A stretch of 64,000 nt of DNA from Caryophanales bacterium UBA6768. GTDB taxonomy: Bacteria > Bacillota > Bacilli > Bacillales_D > Amphibacillaceae. The position numbers were made by a program, and so were the translations under genes. Where the stretch lies: contig DKGO01000195.1 in the NCBI GenBank assembly GCA_002453315.1, forward strand, positions 11,622-75,621. Reading direction: 5' to 3'. Below the pieces are notes generated by a model, which searched no databases, was not told the origin of the DNA, and saw only the letters and a list, made by a program, of their open reading frames with translations. Each line of letters begins with the position of its first letter. The stretch's first letter is position 1. Below, in pieces: positions 7,869 through 17,578 of the stretch.

Positions 7869-9749
7869 ATGGAGAAGAAACAATTCCAAGCAGAATCAAA
7901 ACGTCTACTTGATTTAATGATTAACTCTATTTATTCACAAAAAGAGGTATTTTTACGGGAGCTCATTTCAAATTCAAGTGATGCCATTGATAAAGTATAC
8001 TATAAAACATTAACAGATGAATCATTATCATTTAATCGTGAAGATTATTATATTCAAATTATTCCCAATAAAGAAGAGAAAACATTAAGGGTTATTGATA
8101 CTGGTATCGGGATGACAAGGGAAGAATTAGAAGAAAACTTAGGTACAATTGCTAAAAGTGGTTCCTTAGATTTTAAATCCTCACAGGAGATGGATGAAGA
8201 TTTTGATATTATTGGTCAATTTGGTGTCGGATTTTACGCATCTTTTATGGTAGCAGATCAAGTGACTGTTATTAGTAAAGCATTTGGAACTGATGAAGCC
8301 TATCAGTGGCATTCCGAAGGTGCTGATGGCTATACGATTGAACCCGCAGAAAAGGAAACCCACGGCACTGAAATAATTTTAACGTTAAAAGAAGATACAG
8401 ATGATGAAAAATATACAGATTTTGCCGATGAAAACCAATTACAAACGATTATTAAAAAGTATTCTGATTTTATTCGTTATCCTATTAAAATGGAAGTAAC
8501 GAAAAGTAAACCAAAAGAAGATAATGAGGAAGAATATGTTGAATTTACAGAAGAGGAAACAATCAACAGTATGATTCCAATTTGGCGAAAAAATAAAAAC
8601 GAACTAACTGATGAAGACTATTTAAATTTTTATCAGGAAAAGCATTATGGATTCGATAAGCCTTTAAAACATATTCATACGAGCGTTGATGGAAATATTC
8701 GTTACCATGCGATTTTATATATACCTGAAACGATGCCATATGATTACTATTCCAAGGAATTTGAAAAAGGCTTAGAATTGTATTCTAGTGGCGTGCTCAT
8801 TATGGAGAAATCTGCTGAACTATTACCAGACTATTTTAGTTTTGTGAAGGGTATGGTTGATTCTGAAGATTTATCACTAAATATTTCCCGGGAAATGTTA
8901 CAACATGACCGTCAATTAAAGTTGATTGAAAAAAATATTACCCGAAAAATTAAACAGGCTTTAAAAGCAATGTTAAATGATGAAAGAGACAACTATGTTA
9001 AATTTTATGATGTATTTGGACGACAGTTAAAGTACGGTGTATATAGTGATTTTGGTCAAAATAAAGATACTTTACAAGATTTGCTGATGTTTTATTCATC
9101 AACAGAAGAAAAATTAGTTACTTTATCTGAATATGTGGAAAGAATGCCTGAAGAGCAAAAATATATTTATTATGCAACCGGTGAATCAAATGAGAGAATT
9201 GCCAAATTACCTCAAACGGAGCTCGTTGCTGATAAAGGCTATGAGATTTTATATTTTACTGAGGATGTAGATGAATTTGCAATTCGTATGTTAATGAATT
9301 TTGAGGAAAAGGAATTTAAAAATGTTTCTGATGGAGATCTAGGATTGGAAACAGATGAAGAAAAAGAAGAAGCAAAAAAGAAATCTGAAGAAAACAAAGA
9401 TTTATTTTCTAAAATGAAAGAAATATTAGCGGGTAAGGTTCAAGATGTCAAGGGATCAAAACGTTTAAAAACACATCCAGTATATTTTTCTACTGAAGGG
9501 GAAATATCAATAGAAATGGAAAAAGTGATGCAACAAATGCCGGATGGACAAGGAATGAAAGCACAAAAAGTATTAGAATTAAACGTTGACCATGATGTAT
9601 TTAAAGCGTTACAAAAAGCATACGAAACAGATGAGGCAAAACTGACACTGTATACTGAATTGTTATATAACCAAGCGATGCTTATAGAAGGATTACCAAT
9701 CGCAGACCCCGTACAATTTACAAATGATATAAGTAAATTAATGGATTGA
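7869..9749 (+). CDS. htpG: Hsp90-family chaperone HtpG
   Basis: The 626-residue protein is full length for bacterial Hsp90. The N-terminal GHKL ATPase domain shows [12 protein letters not shown], the DTGIGM loop, GTIAKSG and [11 protein letters not shown]; the middle domain contains LNISREMLQ (the catalytic arginine region) and the C-terminal dimerisation domain ends near LMD. It acts as a cytosolic ATP-dependent chaperone. The ribosome site AAGGAG precedes the ATG with good spacing. No CIRCE or CtsR-type operator is evident upstream; instead the 52-bp repeat array ends about 135 bases before the start. The gene stands alone and has its own terminator. Confidence 0.97.
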   Translation: MEKKQFQAESKRLLDLMINSIYSQKEVFLRELISNSSDAIDKVYYKTLTDESLSFNREDYYIQIIPNKEEKTLRVIDTGIGMTREELEENLGTIAKSGSLDFKSSQEMDEDFDIIGQFGVGFYASFMVADQVTVISKAFGTDEAYQWHSEGADGYTIEPAEKETHGTEIILTLKEDTDDEKYTDFADENQLQTIIKKYSDFIRYPIKMEVTKSKPKEDNEEEYVEFTEEETINSMIPIWRKNKNELTDEDYLNFYQEKHYGFDKPLKHIHTSVDGNIRYHAILYIPETMPYDYYSKEFEKGLELYSSGVLIMEKSAELLPDYFSFVKGMVDSEDLSLNISREMLQHDRQLKLIEKNITRKIKQALKAMLNDERDNYVKFYDVFGRQLKYGVYSDFGQNKDTLQDLLMFYSSTEEKLVTLSEYVERMPEEQKYIYYATGESNERIAKLPQTELVADKGYEILYFTEDVDEFAIRMLMNFEEKEFKNVSDGDLGLETDEEKEEAKKKSEENKDLFSKMKEILAGKVQDVKGSKRLKTHPVYFSTEGEISIEMEKVMQQMPDGQGMKAQKVLELNVDHDVFKALQKAYETDEAKLTLYTELLYNQAMLIEGLPIADPVQFTNDISKLMD

Positions 9750-9755
9750 ATAAAA

Positions 9756-9812
9756 ACAAGCTGTCTAGCTCTAATAGAAAATTCTATTAAAGTCAGACAG
9801 CTTCTTTGTTTG
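9756..9812 (+). terminator. Intrinsic terminator after htpG
   Basis: AAGCTGTCT (9758-9766) pairs perfectly with AGACAGCTT (9795-9803), with a nested AATAGAA/TTCTATT hairpin inside, followed by CTTTGTTT. Confidence 0.8.
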
Positions 9813-9857
9813 GATAATATGGTGTGACTAGGGAGGGGACAACTAATCGTAAAAATT

Positions 9858-10220
9858 TTGCAAATTACCTATCAAATAGCTATTTTATATTGTATTTCTA
9901 TGGGAGGCATGTGGATCCAACAATACTTTCATTTAGCAATTCCGGGCAGTGTTATCGGCTTATTTATTTTATTTATATTGTTAATGACTGGGGTTTTAAA
10001 AACCAATTTTATAAAAAAAGGTGCTAATTTTATGTTGGACCATTTAGTGTTGTTTTTCATTCCAGCTATGGTTGGTATCGTAAATTATTTAGATATATTT
10101 ACAGGCAATGGTTTATGGCTCATTATGATTACGGTTCTTAGCACACTAATTGTTCTAGTCATTTCGGGCAAGGTTTCAGAATTTTTAGTGAAGAAAAACA
10201 GCGTAGAACAAGTTAATTAA
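9858..10220 (+). CDS. lrgA: LrgA/CidA-family holin-like membrane protein
   Basis: The small hydrophobic protein has about four membrane helices and the family segment LAIPGSVIGLFILFILLMTG, then HLVLFFIPAMVGIVNY. LrgA/CidA proteins are proposed holin/antiholin-like partners of LrgB/CidB in autolysis control and pyruvate or metabolite transport. The start is uncertain. TTG 9858 lacks a ribosome site, while a strong GGGAGGGG lies at 9831-9838. The homologous N-terminus (MKIL...) would begin at 9849, where the codon is GTA, not a start; ATC at 9846 would be at the right spacing. Either a rare start codon is used or the normal one has been lost. lrgB follows 35 bases later. Confidence 0.88.
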   Translation: MQITYQIAILYCISMGGMWIQQYFHLAIPGSVIGLFILFILLMTGVLKTNFIKKGANFMLDHLVLFFIPAMVGIVNYLDIFTGNGLWLIMITVLSTLIVLVISGKVSEFLVKKNSVEQVN

Positions 10221-10255
10221 AAATCTCTTGATATTTTTAGAAAGCGAGCAAATAA

Positions 10256-10945
10256 ATGGAGAATTTTATCATTATCTTTTTAAGTATTTCAATCACAATC
10301 GGGGCTTATTTATTAGGTAGATGGTTATATAACAGGTTGAAAACACCTCTATTAATACCGATTGTTGTCGCAACAGCAACATTAGTCATGATACTATTAA
10401 TTTTTTCTATTGATTATAACACGTATATGGCTGGTGGTGTTTGGATTCATGAGCTATTAAGCCCAGCAGTTGTTGCCTTGGCTTATCCACTATATCATCA
10501 CCGTCAAATTATTAGGAGGAAGGCACTACCAATTATTGTCGGCACACTCATCGGCTCAATAGTTGGTGTATCAACAGGGGTAGGATTAGCTTTAATCATT
10601 GGAATTGAAGAAAAGCTTGTTTATTCAATTGCCCCTAAATCTGTAACGACTCCAGTAGCTATGGATATTAGTGCGAATTTGGGAGGAATAGATTCTCTTA
10701 CGGCAGTATTCGTAGTATTTGCTGGGATAGTAGGTGCGATGTTGGGTCCTTATGTTTTTAAACTCTTCAAAATGAAAACCCCTATAAGTAGGGGAATTGG
10801 ATTAGGGTCTGCATCACATGCTATAGGGACTTCAAAAGCGTTAGAGTATGATTCAAAAACAGGTACTATGAGTACAATAGCGATGATTTTAAGTACTTTA
10901 TTTGTTTCAGTCGTTACTCCACCACTTATTGCACTCCTCATGTAA
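10256..10945 (+). CDS. lrgB: LrgB/CidB-family membrane protein
   Basis: This 229-residue integral membrane protein has the LrgB signatures SIAPKSVTTPVAMDIS and GIGLGSASHAIGTSKA. It is the obligate partner of LrgA/CidA in a membrane system linked to cell lysis and to pyruvate uptake in Bacillus. The start ATG has an AAAGCGAG ribosome site. No LytSR-type two-component regulator adjoins this pair, which is a common alternative arrangement. Confidence 0.92.
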   Translation: MENFIIIFLSISITIGAYLLGRWLYNRLKTPLLIPIVVATATLVMILLIFSIDYNTYMAGGVWIHELLSPAVVALAYPLYHHRQIIRRKALPIIVGTLIGSIVGVSTGVGLALIIGIEEKLVYSIAPKSVTTPVAMDISANLGGIDSLTAVFVVFAGIVGAMLGPYVFKLFKMKTPISRGIGLGSASHAIGTSKALEYDSKTGTMSTIAMILSTLFVSVVTPPLIALLM

Positions 10946-10975
10946 AGAGTAATAAGAAGTTACCTTTAAGTAAAA

Positions 10976-12037
10976 TTAGTGACGTTTTTGTAGCCAAAGA
11001 ACACCAGATTTAGTAAGCCTTGGTAGAAAACCAGTAAGAGATTGTTGAAACATACTGCCAAATCCGTCCGATTTTCCAAGTGAACCAAGTGTACCACGGA
11101 GTTTAATTTCTTTTGGTTTTCTAGGTTCATTTCCCAATAATATATCACCTAAAACAGAGGCAATCTGTTCTCCTTGTTGTCCGGCTAACTGTCCACTTGG
11201 GGAGTGAACTGAGGAAGCATTATCACCGACAACGTATACGTTCGGGTGGGTGGGTACTTGAAAAAAATCATTGACAACAATTTTATTTTGTTGATCTTTT
11301 TTAAAAGGTAATTCACGTGCTAATCGATGTGGTTGAACCCCTGCCGTCCAAATGGTGACATCATTCACATAACAAATTCCGTTGTTACATACACCATCTT
11401 TTTCAACATATTCGACTACTGCATGATGTAATACTTCTACATCATTTTCAACAAACCAATTACGAACATATGCTTGAATTTTAGGGTCAAATGAGCTTAG
11501 AACAGAACCACCACGGTCGAGTAAACGAATATTTAAATCGGGGCGGCTTTCTCTAACCTCTGAAGCAACTTCGATTCCACTTAAGCCTGCCCCAACAATG
11601 GTCAACATTCCATAGGCTTTTAAATTACCAACTGATAATCCAGCATGGCGTGCCTTTGAAAAAGATTGCACACTTTCAGTGTATTTCTTTGCACCTTCAA
11701 TATTATGATATGCATCCTCACATCCCAAACCAAAAACGAGATAGTCATAAGAAACAATTTTACTTTTATTTTCAAAGTAAATATGTTGTTCATCAACATC
11801 TATTTTTTTAACCGTACCGTATTCATATTCGATGAGGTCATGAGTAGGAAAACTTGTTCTCACATCAATATCCGCCGCTGTACCGGCAACAACTGTATGA
11901 AATTCAGTTTTATAAGAATGATAAGGGTTTTTATCAATTACCGTAATTTTTATATTTTCAGGGAGGGACATATTTAATAAACCAGTAAGTACCTTTATAC
12001 CACCATATCCCGCACCAAGTATGACAATATTTTTCAT
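10976..12037 (-). CDS. yutJ: NDH-2-like FAD-dependent oxidoreductase (YutJ-like)
   Basis: The 353-residue protein has an N-terminal FAD-binding GAGYGGIK motif and a second Rossmann motif GAGLSGIEVASE for NAD(P)H. A late flavin-contact motif follows, VYVVGDNASS. It resembles the YutJ/YumB branch of type II NADH dehydrogenases, which pass electrons from NADH to quinone at the membrane. It lacks the longer C-terminal region of the main respiratory Ndh, so the physiological acceptor is uncertain. GGAGG lies ahead of the ATG. The gene is convergent with lrgB across a 30-base gap. Confidence 0.88.
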   Translation of the reverse strand: MKNIVILGAGYGGIKVLTGLLNMSLPENIKITVIDKNPYHSYKTEFHTVVAGTAADIDVRTSFPTHDLIEYEYGTVKKIDVDEQHIYFENKSKIVSYDYLVFGLGCEDAYHNIEGAKKYTESVQSFSKARHAGLSVGNLKAYGMLTIVGAGLSGIEVASEVRESRPDLNIRLLDRGGSVLSSFDPKIQAYVRNWFVENDVEVLHHAVVEYVEKDGVCNNGICYVNDVTIWTAGVQPHRLARELPFKKDQQNKIVVNDFFQVPTHPNVYVVGDNASSVHSPSGQLAGQQGEQIASVLGDILLGNEPRKPKEIKLRGTLGSLGKSDGFGSMFQQSLTGFLPRLTKSGVLWLQKRH

Positions 12038-12157
12038 TTTATTCCCTCCATCTATTTACGAAAATTACCCTATATTATTAGTTTTAGCGTACCAAAAATT
12101 ACTGTAAAATACTAGAAGAAAATATTTAAAACAAAATACTGTTAAACCAAGTATCGC

Positions 12158-13375
12158 TTATTTATACCACCCTGCAATTGCTTTATCCTCCGGCAATAAA
12201 AATGATAATAAACCAATGATAGGTATCGTTGAAACAATGATCATAGTAGGTGTTAAACTAATCCAGTCAATTAAAAAGCCAATAACAACCGAGCCTAAAG
12301 CCCCCATTCCAAATGCAAGTCCAATGATTAAGCCAGACATCATTCCAACCCTATCCGGTTTTAATTCTTGTGCATAGACAACAGAAACTGAAAAACTAGA
12401 CATAATGAAGAAGCCGATTATTAATAATAAAATAATTGCTAAAAAGGAATTTACATAAGGAAGTAATATAGCAAAAGGTACAGGAATAAGAAAAGAGGCG
12501 ATAATGACTGTCCGTTTACCAAAACGATCACTGAAAGGACCACCAAAAAAGGTGCCGATTGCTCCTGTAAATAGGAATACAAATGTATAAATTTGTGCTT
12601 TAGAGATTGAAAAACCGTATTGATCGATTATGTAAAATGCATAGAAGTTTAAAATAGCAACGTGATACCACATGCGGGCAAAAACAACGATAACTAATAA
12701 AAAAATGGTATTTCTCAAAAGTCTTCTGGATACGGTCAGTTGCTTTTGCTCTAACTTGCCATTCTTTTCACTTTTATTAATAATGGTCATTTGTTGTTGA
12801 TACCACTTGGCAATATAAAATAGTAAAATGACAGCTATTCCAGCGACAACTGTAAACCAAATAGCCCCAAATTGACCTAAAGGTACGAGGACAAGAGCAG
12901 TAATTAACGGGGCTAAAGACTGACCTGTATTTCCCCCGACTTGAAAAATGGATTGTGATAATCCTCTTTTTGGACCAGCAGCTAGATAGGCTACTCTTGA
13001 GCCTTCAGGATGAAATGTTGCCGACCCGAGCCCAATAAAGATGACACTTAATAATATGAATGAAAAATTTGGTGCTAATGCTAGCCCAAGCATACCTAAC
13101 ATACTACTTACTAACCCAATTGGTAAAGCAAAAGGTATTGGATGTGTATCTGTAAACATACCGATGATAGGTTGTGATACAGATGCTACCATATTAAGGG
13201 AAAAGGCGATTAAACCAAGTTGTGTAAATGTTAATCCTAAGGAACTTTCTAAAATAGGAAACATAGCTGGGATAACAGCTTGTAATGAATCGTTTAATAA
13301 ATGACATGCACCAATCGTAAGTAATACAGGATAAACAGTTTTGTTTGTAGGGTGTATCGTAGTAGTTGTAGACAT
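12158..13375 (-). CDS. MFS efflux transporter, fosmidomycin-resistance (Fsr) family
   Basis: The 405-residue protein has twelve predicted membrane helices and the MFS loop motif DRFGKR between helices of the second half. The Fsr-like signatures are LLTIGACHLLNDSLQ and STFHPEGSRVAYLAAGPKRG. It resembles Bacillus YfnC, a proton-coupled drug efflux protein of the fosmidomycin-resistance family. The real substrate is unknown. It lies upstream of yutJ on the same strand with a 120-base gap, and divergently from motA. Confidence 0.87.
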   Translation of the reverse strand: MSTTTTIHPTNKTVYPVLLTIGACHLLNDSLQAVIPAMFPILESSLGLTFTQLGLIAFSLNMVASVSQPIIGMFTDTHPIPFALPIGLVSSMLGMLGLALAPNFSFILLSVIFIGLGSATFHPEGSRVAYLAAGPKRGLSQSIFQVGGNTGQSLAPLITALVLVPLGQFGAIWFTVVAGIAVILLFYIAKWYQQQMTIINKSEKNGKLEQKQLTVSRRLLRNTIFLLVIVVFARMWYHVAILNFYAFYIIDQYGFSISKAQIYTFVFLFTGAIGTFFGGPFSDRFGKRTVIIASFLIPVPFAILLPYVNSFLAIILLLIIGFFIMSSFSVSVVYAQELKPDRVGMMSGLIIGLAFGMGALGSVVIGFLIDWISLTPTMIIVSTIPIIGLLSFLLPEDKAIAGWYK

Positions 13376-13577
13376 GATTAAAAACCAGCTTTCTTATCTT
13401 TTCCTAACAACGACTATAACACAAATGAGAAATTATAGAAATACAATTATCCCCGGTGAATATTAATACTAAAATGGATAGTAAGAAAAATAAGACTTTT
13501 GTCTTAAAATCCCCTTAAATGTAGAAAAAACGCAATAATTCGTTATAAATAATATGTAAAATGTAGTATGATAGTGA

Positions 13578-13594
13578 TATCATTTAAAATGATA
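13578..13594. promoter_or_regulatory. 17-base palindrome just upstream of motA
   Basis: TATCATTT-A-AAATGATA is a perfect palindrome ending 20 bases before the motA start and just before its AAGGGAG ribosome site. It may be an operator or an mRNA hairpin affecting motAB translation. No clear sigma-D promoter was found with correct spacing. Confidence 0.4.
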
Positions 13595-13613
13595 GCAATA
13601 AGGGAGCGATATC

Positions 13614-14432
13614 ATGGATAAAACATCAATAATTGGATTAATTTTAGGAGTCGTTGCAATTGGTATTGGCATGCTTTTAAAAGGCATTACATTTGATGCC
13701 TTATTAAATCCAGCTGCAATTTTAATTATATTCGCTGGAACAGCAGCAGCAGTGTTGATTGCATTTCCAACAAGAGTGATTAAAAATGTTCCCCATCTAT
13801 TTAAAATAATTTTTAAAGAAACTGAAAAGACAAATGTAAAAGAGTTAATTGATCAATTTATTAGTTGGGCAGAAAAAACGAGAAAAGAAGGTTTATTATC
13901 TTTAGAGGGACAAATGGTGGATATTGATGACCCATTTTTAACCTCTGGTTTACAAATGGCAGTAGACGGCCAAAATCCCGATTTCATTAGAGAAGTGCTG
14001 ATTGAAAAAATAGAAGCAATGGAGCAAAGACACGAAGAAGGAGCAAGGGTATTTTCACAAGCTGGTACATATGCTCCTACATTGGGTGTATTAGGTGCAG
14101 TCGTAGGGCTGATTGCAGCGTTAGGGAATCTAAGTAATATGGAGGTATTAGGCGCAGCAATTTCGGCGGCATTTATTGCAACATTACTAGGTATTTTTAC
14201 AGGATATGTATTATGGCATCCATTTGCCAATAAATTACGGGAAAAGTCCAAAGAAGAAGTAAAACTAAAATATATTATGGTCGAAGGTATTTTATCGATT
14301 ACTGTTGGCGAATCACCAAATGTTATTAAAGATAAATTAAGTTCCTATTTGTCAACAAAAGAACTTAAGAGAATGGAACAGGAAGAAATGAGCCAACGGG
14401 GGGTAGGTAACGTTGTGGAAGAGGCGGACTAA
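13614..14432 (+). CDS. motA: Flagellar motor stator protein MotA
   Basis: The 272-residue protein matches Bacillus MotA along its length. It has four membrane helices, the cytoplasmic loop with VDGQNPDFIREV, and the conserved helix 3-4 region GTYAPTLGVLGAVVGLIAAL with the proline important for torque generation. The helix 4 end is TGYVLWHPFANKL. MotA and MotB form the stator that couples ion flow to flagellar rotation. The similarity is closer to MotA than to MotP, which suggests the proton-type stator. motB overlaps its end by 20 bases. No flagellar or chemotaxis genes lie nearby, as is usual for motAB in Bacillus. Confidence 0.95.
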   Translation: MDKTSIIGLILGVVAIGIGMLLKGITFDALLNPAAILIIFAGTAAAVLIAFPTRVIKNVPHLFKIIFKETEKTNVKELIDQFISWAEKTRKEGLLSLEGQMVDIDDPFLTSGLQMAVDGQNPDFIREVLIEKIEAMEQRHEEGARVFSQAGTYAPTLGVLGAVVGLIAALGNLSNMEVLGAAISAAFIATLLGIFTGYVLWHPFANKLREKSKEEVKLKYIMVEGILSITVGESPNVIKDKLSSYLSTKELKRMEQEEMSQRGVGNVVEEAD

Positions 14433-15243
14433 AAAGGATAATGATGAAAAAATAGATGATAGTTGGCTTTTACCATATGCAGACATGTTAACGTTACTAC
14501 TAGCATTGTTTATTGTGTTATTTGCAATGAGTGAAATTGATATAAAAAAGTTTGAACAATTGTCGTTTATCTTCCAATCAGAATTTACAAGTGGTGCCGG
14601 GATGATTGATCAAGGGATTAGCATTGTTCCGGAAGATGAGCCGATAGATTTTGAAAAAGAAATTGTTGAGGAAGATGATGCTAAGGATGAGAATGGGGAA
14701 GAAACTGGGGAAAATTCTCTAGAGGATGAGCTTGAAAGGTTAAGGAAGGAAGAATATGATGAATTACGTTCTATTCAAGCAGAGCTGGAAGAATATATAG
14801 CACTAAACAGTTTGACGGAAGTGTTAGATACTAAATTAACTGGAGAAGGTTTATTAATTATTATGCGAACAGATATAACATTTGATTCAGGGAAGGCTAA
14901 TGTAAGGGAAGAAGGAAAAGAAATTGCTATTAAAATAGCTGACTTTTTAAACATGGATCCACCAAAGGAAATAGTAGTAAGTGGACATGCTGATGACATA
15001 CCGATGAGAAATGAAGAATTTGCATCTAATTGGGAGCTAAGTACGATGAGGGCTGTACAATTTATGTATTTATTATTGGAAGATTCAGAATTAGAGCCTA
15101 AATGGTTTAGTGCGAGAGGGTTTGGAGAATATCGGCCACTCGTACCAAATGATAGCCCAGAAAATAGAGCAGTTAATCGACGCGTTGAAGTACTGATCCA
15201 ACCTAATTTAAAAATTAGCGAGGACAATTTGGCTACAAATTAA
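14413..15243 (+). CDS. motB: Flagellar motor stator protein MotB
   Basis: This 276-residue protein has one N-terminal membrane helix with the ion-binding aspartate D24 in LLPYADMLTLLLALF. An acidic linker (about residues 75-120) is longer and more charged than usual. The C-terminal OmpA-like peptidoglycan-binding domain has VSGHADDIP, NWELSTMRA and NRRVEV. The protein anchors the stator to the wall. It starts at TTG 14413 inside motA, so the two are translationally coupled. Whether it carries protons or sodium cannot be settled from sequence alone. Confidence 0.95.
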   Translation: MWKRRTKKDNDEKIDDSWLLPYADMLTLLLALFIVLFAMSEIDIKKFEQLSFIFQSEFTSGAGMIDQGISIVPEDEPIDFEKEIVEEDDAKDENGEETGENSLEDELERLRKEEYDELRSIQAELEEYIALNSLTEVLDTKLTGEGLLIIMRTDITFDSGKANVREEGKEIAIKIADFLNMDPPKEIVVSGHADDIPMRNEEFASNWELSTMRAVQFMYLLLEDSELEPKWFSARGFGEYRPLVPNDSPENRAVNRRVEVLIQPNLKISEDNLATN

Positions 15244-15327
15244 TTTGTTTTTCTATCTTAACATGTGTCATCTATGGTATGATAGTTTAGTTGTAAATTT
15301 AAGTTGTTATTATAGGAGTTATTTTAT

Positions 15328-16392
15328 ATGAAACAATCAATTTATAATGTAACATACAATCAACTATCACAATGGGTCGTTGAAAATAATGAAAAGCCAT
15401 TTCGAGCAGAACAAATTTGGGACTGGTTGTATCGAAAACGAGTTAATAGTTTTTCGAAAATGAAAAACGTCAATAAAAGTTGTATAGATTTGCTTAATGA
15501 ACACTTCACCTTTCATTCGATGGAGGAAGAATTAAGACAAGAATCGCAAGATGGTACGATTAAGTTTTTATTTAAATTATCTGACGGAAATTTAATTGAA
15601 ACAGTATTAATGAGCTTCCCATATGGAATGTCTATATGTGTGACAACCCAGGTAGGGTGTAATATTGGATGCTCTTTTTGTGCTAGTGGAATATTATCAA
15701 AAAGCCGTGATTTAACGGGTGGAGAAATAGTCGAACAAATTGTGAAAGCACAAATGTTTTTAGACGGTAGGGGAAAAGAAGAAAGGGTAAGTAGGATTGT
15801 CGTAATGGGCATTGGTGAACCATTAGATAATTTTGAAAATGTAAAAAACTTTTTATACATAGTGAATGACGATAAAGGGTTGGCAATTGGGGCGCGACAC
15901 ATCACAGTATCAACAAGTGGACTAGCCCATAAAATTTATGACTTTACAGATTTGGACATCCAGGTAAACTTAGCTATTTCCTTACATGCACCTAATGATG
16001 AATTGAGGACGAGCATCATGAAAATAAATCGGGCGTTTCCGATTGAAAAATTAATGAAGGCTATAGATTACTATTTGGGAAAACGCAATCGGCGTTTAAC
16101 ATTTGAATATATTTTAATTCATGGCGTGAATGACCAAGTAGAACATGCGGAACAGTTAGCAAAACTTTTGGCGGATAAAAAGCATTTATCCTATGTTAAT
16201 TTAATTCCATACAACCCAGTCAGTGAACATATTCAATATGAACGTAGCTCAGATGAGAATATTCAAGCCTTCTTTCAAACGCTAAAACGTCATCATATAC
16301 ATTGTGGGGTTCGGTTAGAACAGGGTGCAGATATCGATGCAGCTTGTGGGCAGTTAAGAAGTAAGCAGATGAATCGTAAAAATGTAGGTTAG
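15328..16392 (+). CDS. rlmN: Dual-specificity rRNA/tRNA methyltransferase RlmN
   Basis: The 354-residue radical-SAM enzyme methylates C2 of A2503 in 23S rRNA and A37 in some tRNAs. The cluster motif CNIGCSFC gives C111, C115 and C118. The two catalytic cysteines of RlmN, C104 (SICVTTQVG) and C340 (DAACGQLR), are both present, which distinguishes it from inactive relatives; Cfr shares these cysteines but differs elsewhere. [10 protein letters not shown] and [10 protein letters not shown] are family motifs. In Bacillus rlmN normally sits elsewhere (near prkC), so this copy after motAB might be a second paralog. It has a GGAG ribosome site. Confidence 0.92.
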   Translation: MKQSIYNVTYNQLSQWVVENNEKPFRAEQIWDWLYRKRVNSFSKMKNVNKSCIDLLNEHFTFHSMEEELRQESQDGTIKFLFKLSDGNLIETVLMSFPYGMSICVTTQVGCNIGCSFCASGILSKSRDLTGGEIVEQIVKAQMFLDGRGKEERVSRIVVMGIGEPLDNFENVKNFLYIVNDDKGLAIGARHITVSTSGLAHKIYDFTDLDIQVNLAISLHAPNDELRTSIMKINRAFPIEKLMKAIDYYLGKRNRRLTFEYILIHGVNDQVEHAEQLAKLLADKKHLSYVNLIPYNPVSEHIQYERSSDENIQAFFQTLKRHHIHCGVRLEQGADIDAACGQLRSKQMNRKNVG

Positions 16393-16402
16393 CCATGATG
16401 AA

Positions 16403-16454
16403 TAAAAAGAGTAGTTGACTGTCGCAATCACGATGATCAATTTACTCTTTTTTT
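16403..16454. terminator. Bidirectional terminator between rlmN and mrpG
   Basis: AAAAAGAGTA and TACTCTTTTT arms with an internal TTGA/TCAA extension form a hairpin with A and T runs on both sides. The right arm overlaps the last codons of mrpG, so it can serve both convergent units. Confidence 0.7.
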
Positions 16455-16813
16455 TCTTGGCTATTTCCAAACAAAACAGGATATAATTCGTCCTCCGCTG
16501 TTTCATCTGTCAATTTTACCTTTGCCCGATATGCTGAACGAAGCACAATATGGCCAGAAACGGGAGCAGTAATAAAAACAAAAATAATTCCTAAAATTAA
16601 CCGTACACTAAAATAACTTTCATCAACAGCAACATATATAAATACACCTACAAGCGAAATTAATACGGCAAGGGTGGTCGTTTTCGTTGCTGCATGGGCA
16701 CGGGAATAAATGTCCTTAAATCTTATTATCCCTATAGCACTGATGACACTAATGATAGAGCTCAAAAAAATTAATATGACACCAACATATTTAAAAATCT
16801 CGACGGTGTTCAA
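16442..16813 (-). CDS. mrpG: Mrp antiporter subunit MrpG
   Basis: This is the last gene of the mrp operon. From TTG 16813 the product has 123 residues with three membrane helices and the PhaG/MnhG-type sequence RFKDIYSRAHAATKTTTLAV. The TTG is chosen because GAGAGGGGG precedes it with correct spacing; the ATG at 16831 would overlap the ribosome site. MrpG is a small accessory subunit required for assembly of the Mrp complex. It overlaps mrpF. Confidence 0.93.
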   Translation of the reverse strand: MNTVEIFKYVGVILIFLSSIISVISAIGIIRFKDIYSRAHAATKTTTLAVLISLVGVFIYVAVDESYFSVRLILGIIFVFITAPVSGHIVLRSAYRAKVKLTDETAEDELYPVLFGNSQEKKE

Positions 16814-17075
16814 TAATTGTCCCCCTCTCAATGAACTTTGAAAAGGAGATTGTACTTATAAATGCAAGAATGCCAAGCACGAGAATGACGTCATAAAATG
16901 TTCTCGTTTGAAATAATATCGCAATGATGGCTATGGAGGATATTAAATTAACCCCAATTACGTCCATTGCAATGACACGATCAGGTATCGTTGGCCCAAT
17001 AATAATACGCAAAAAAGTAATTGCTATTGCAGCACCAAACAATATTAAAGAAATAGTCAATAAGGTTGTGATCAT
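16791..17075 (-). CDS. mrpF: Mrp antiporter subunit MrpF
   Basis: The 94-residue, three-helix protein carries the MrpF/PhaF motif IIGPTIPDRVIAMDVIG. It has a GGAGGTAAC ribosome site, and its start codon overlaps the mrpE stop. MrpF is needed for assembly and function of the hetero-oligomeric cation/proton antiporter and also relates to bile-salt export in Bacillus. Confidence 0.94.
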   Translation of the reverse strand: MITTLLTISLILFGAAIAITFLRIIIGPTIPDRVIAMDVIGVNLISSIAIIAILFQTRTFYDVILVLGILAFISTISFSKFIERGTIIEHRRDF

Positions 17076-17557
17076 TATCGAGTTACCTCCATAATTGCAT
17101 GCTCGAACCTTTTTAAGGAATTTTCTAAATTTACTTTATATCTCTCAATGTCCATTGCGTGAATATAAAACATATTCCCTTCTTCATTTACTTCCATCAC
17201 GACAGAGCCAGGAGTAAGTGTTAAAAGTAACGCTAATGTTGTGACCTCCCAATTACTGTGCAAAATTGTTTTGTAAGTAAAGATGCCAGGTTTGATATTA
17301 ATTTTTGGCGTTAAAATATGCTTAATGACAACGATGCTCGATTGGATAATTTCAGAAATAAAGATTAAAATTAATTGGACTAACTTTATCACACGATATA
17401 AATAAAATGTTCCACCATAAAATCTCCTCATTAAAAAGACAATGATTGCTCCAATCAAAAAACCAATTACCATCGTCTCTATTCGGATAGTCGTTTCGTC
17501 TTTTAATAATACCCATAAAAACATAATGAATAAGTTTAATAAAAATTGTCCTGCCAT
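17075..17557 (-). CDS. mrpE: Mrp antiporter subunit MrpE
   Basis: This 160-residue subunit has two to three N-terminal membrane helices and a cytoplasmic C-terminal part with LLTLTPGSVVMEV, the most conserved MrpE/PhaE segment. AGGGGTG precedes the ATG. MrpE supports stability and activity of the complex in the membrane. Confidence 0.94.
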   Translation of the reverse strand: MAGQFLLNLFIMFLWVLLKDETTIRIETMVIGFLIGAIIVFLMRRFYGGTFYLYRVIKLVQLILIFISEIIQSSIVVIKHILTPKINIKPGIFTYKTILHSNWEVTTLALLLTLTPGSVVMEVNEEGNMFYIHAMDIERYKVNLENSLKRFEHAIMEVTR

Positions 17558-17578
17558 ATTTACTCACCCCTCTATATG

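Noticed and set aside
9824..10027. 67-residue plus-strand frame overlapping lrgA
   Set aside because: Out of frame with the conserved LrgA protein; GTG start, no recognised domain.
13516..13539. Sigma-D promoter for motAB (TAAA then GCAATAAT)
   Set aside because: The spacer is about 12 bases instead of about 15, and the -10 match is weak.
14775..15227. 150-residue minus-strand frame inside motB
   Set aside because: Shadow of motB, serine-rich low-complexity protein with no homology.
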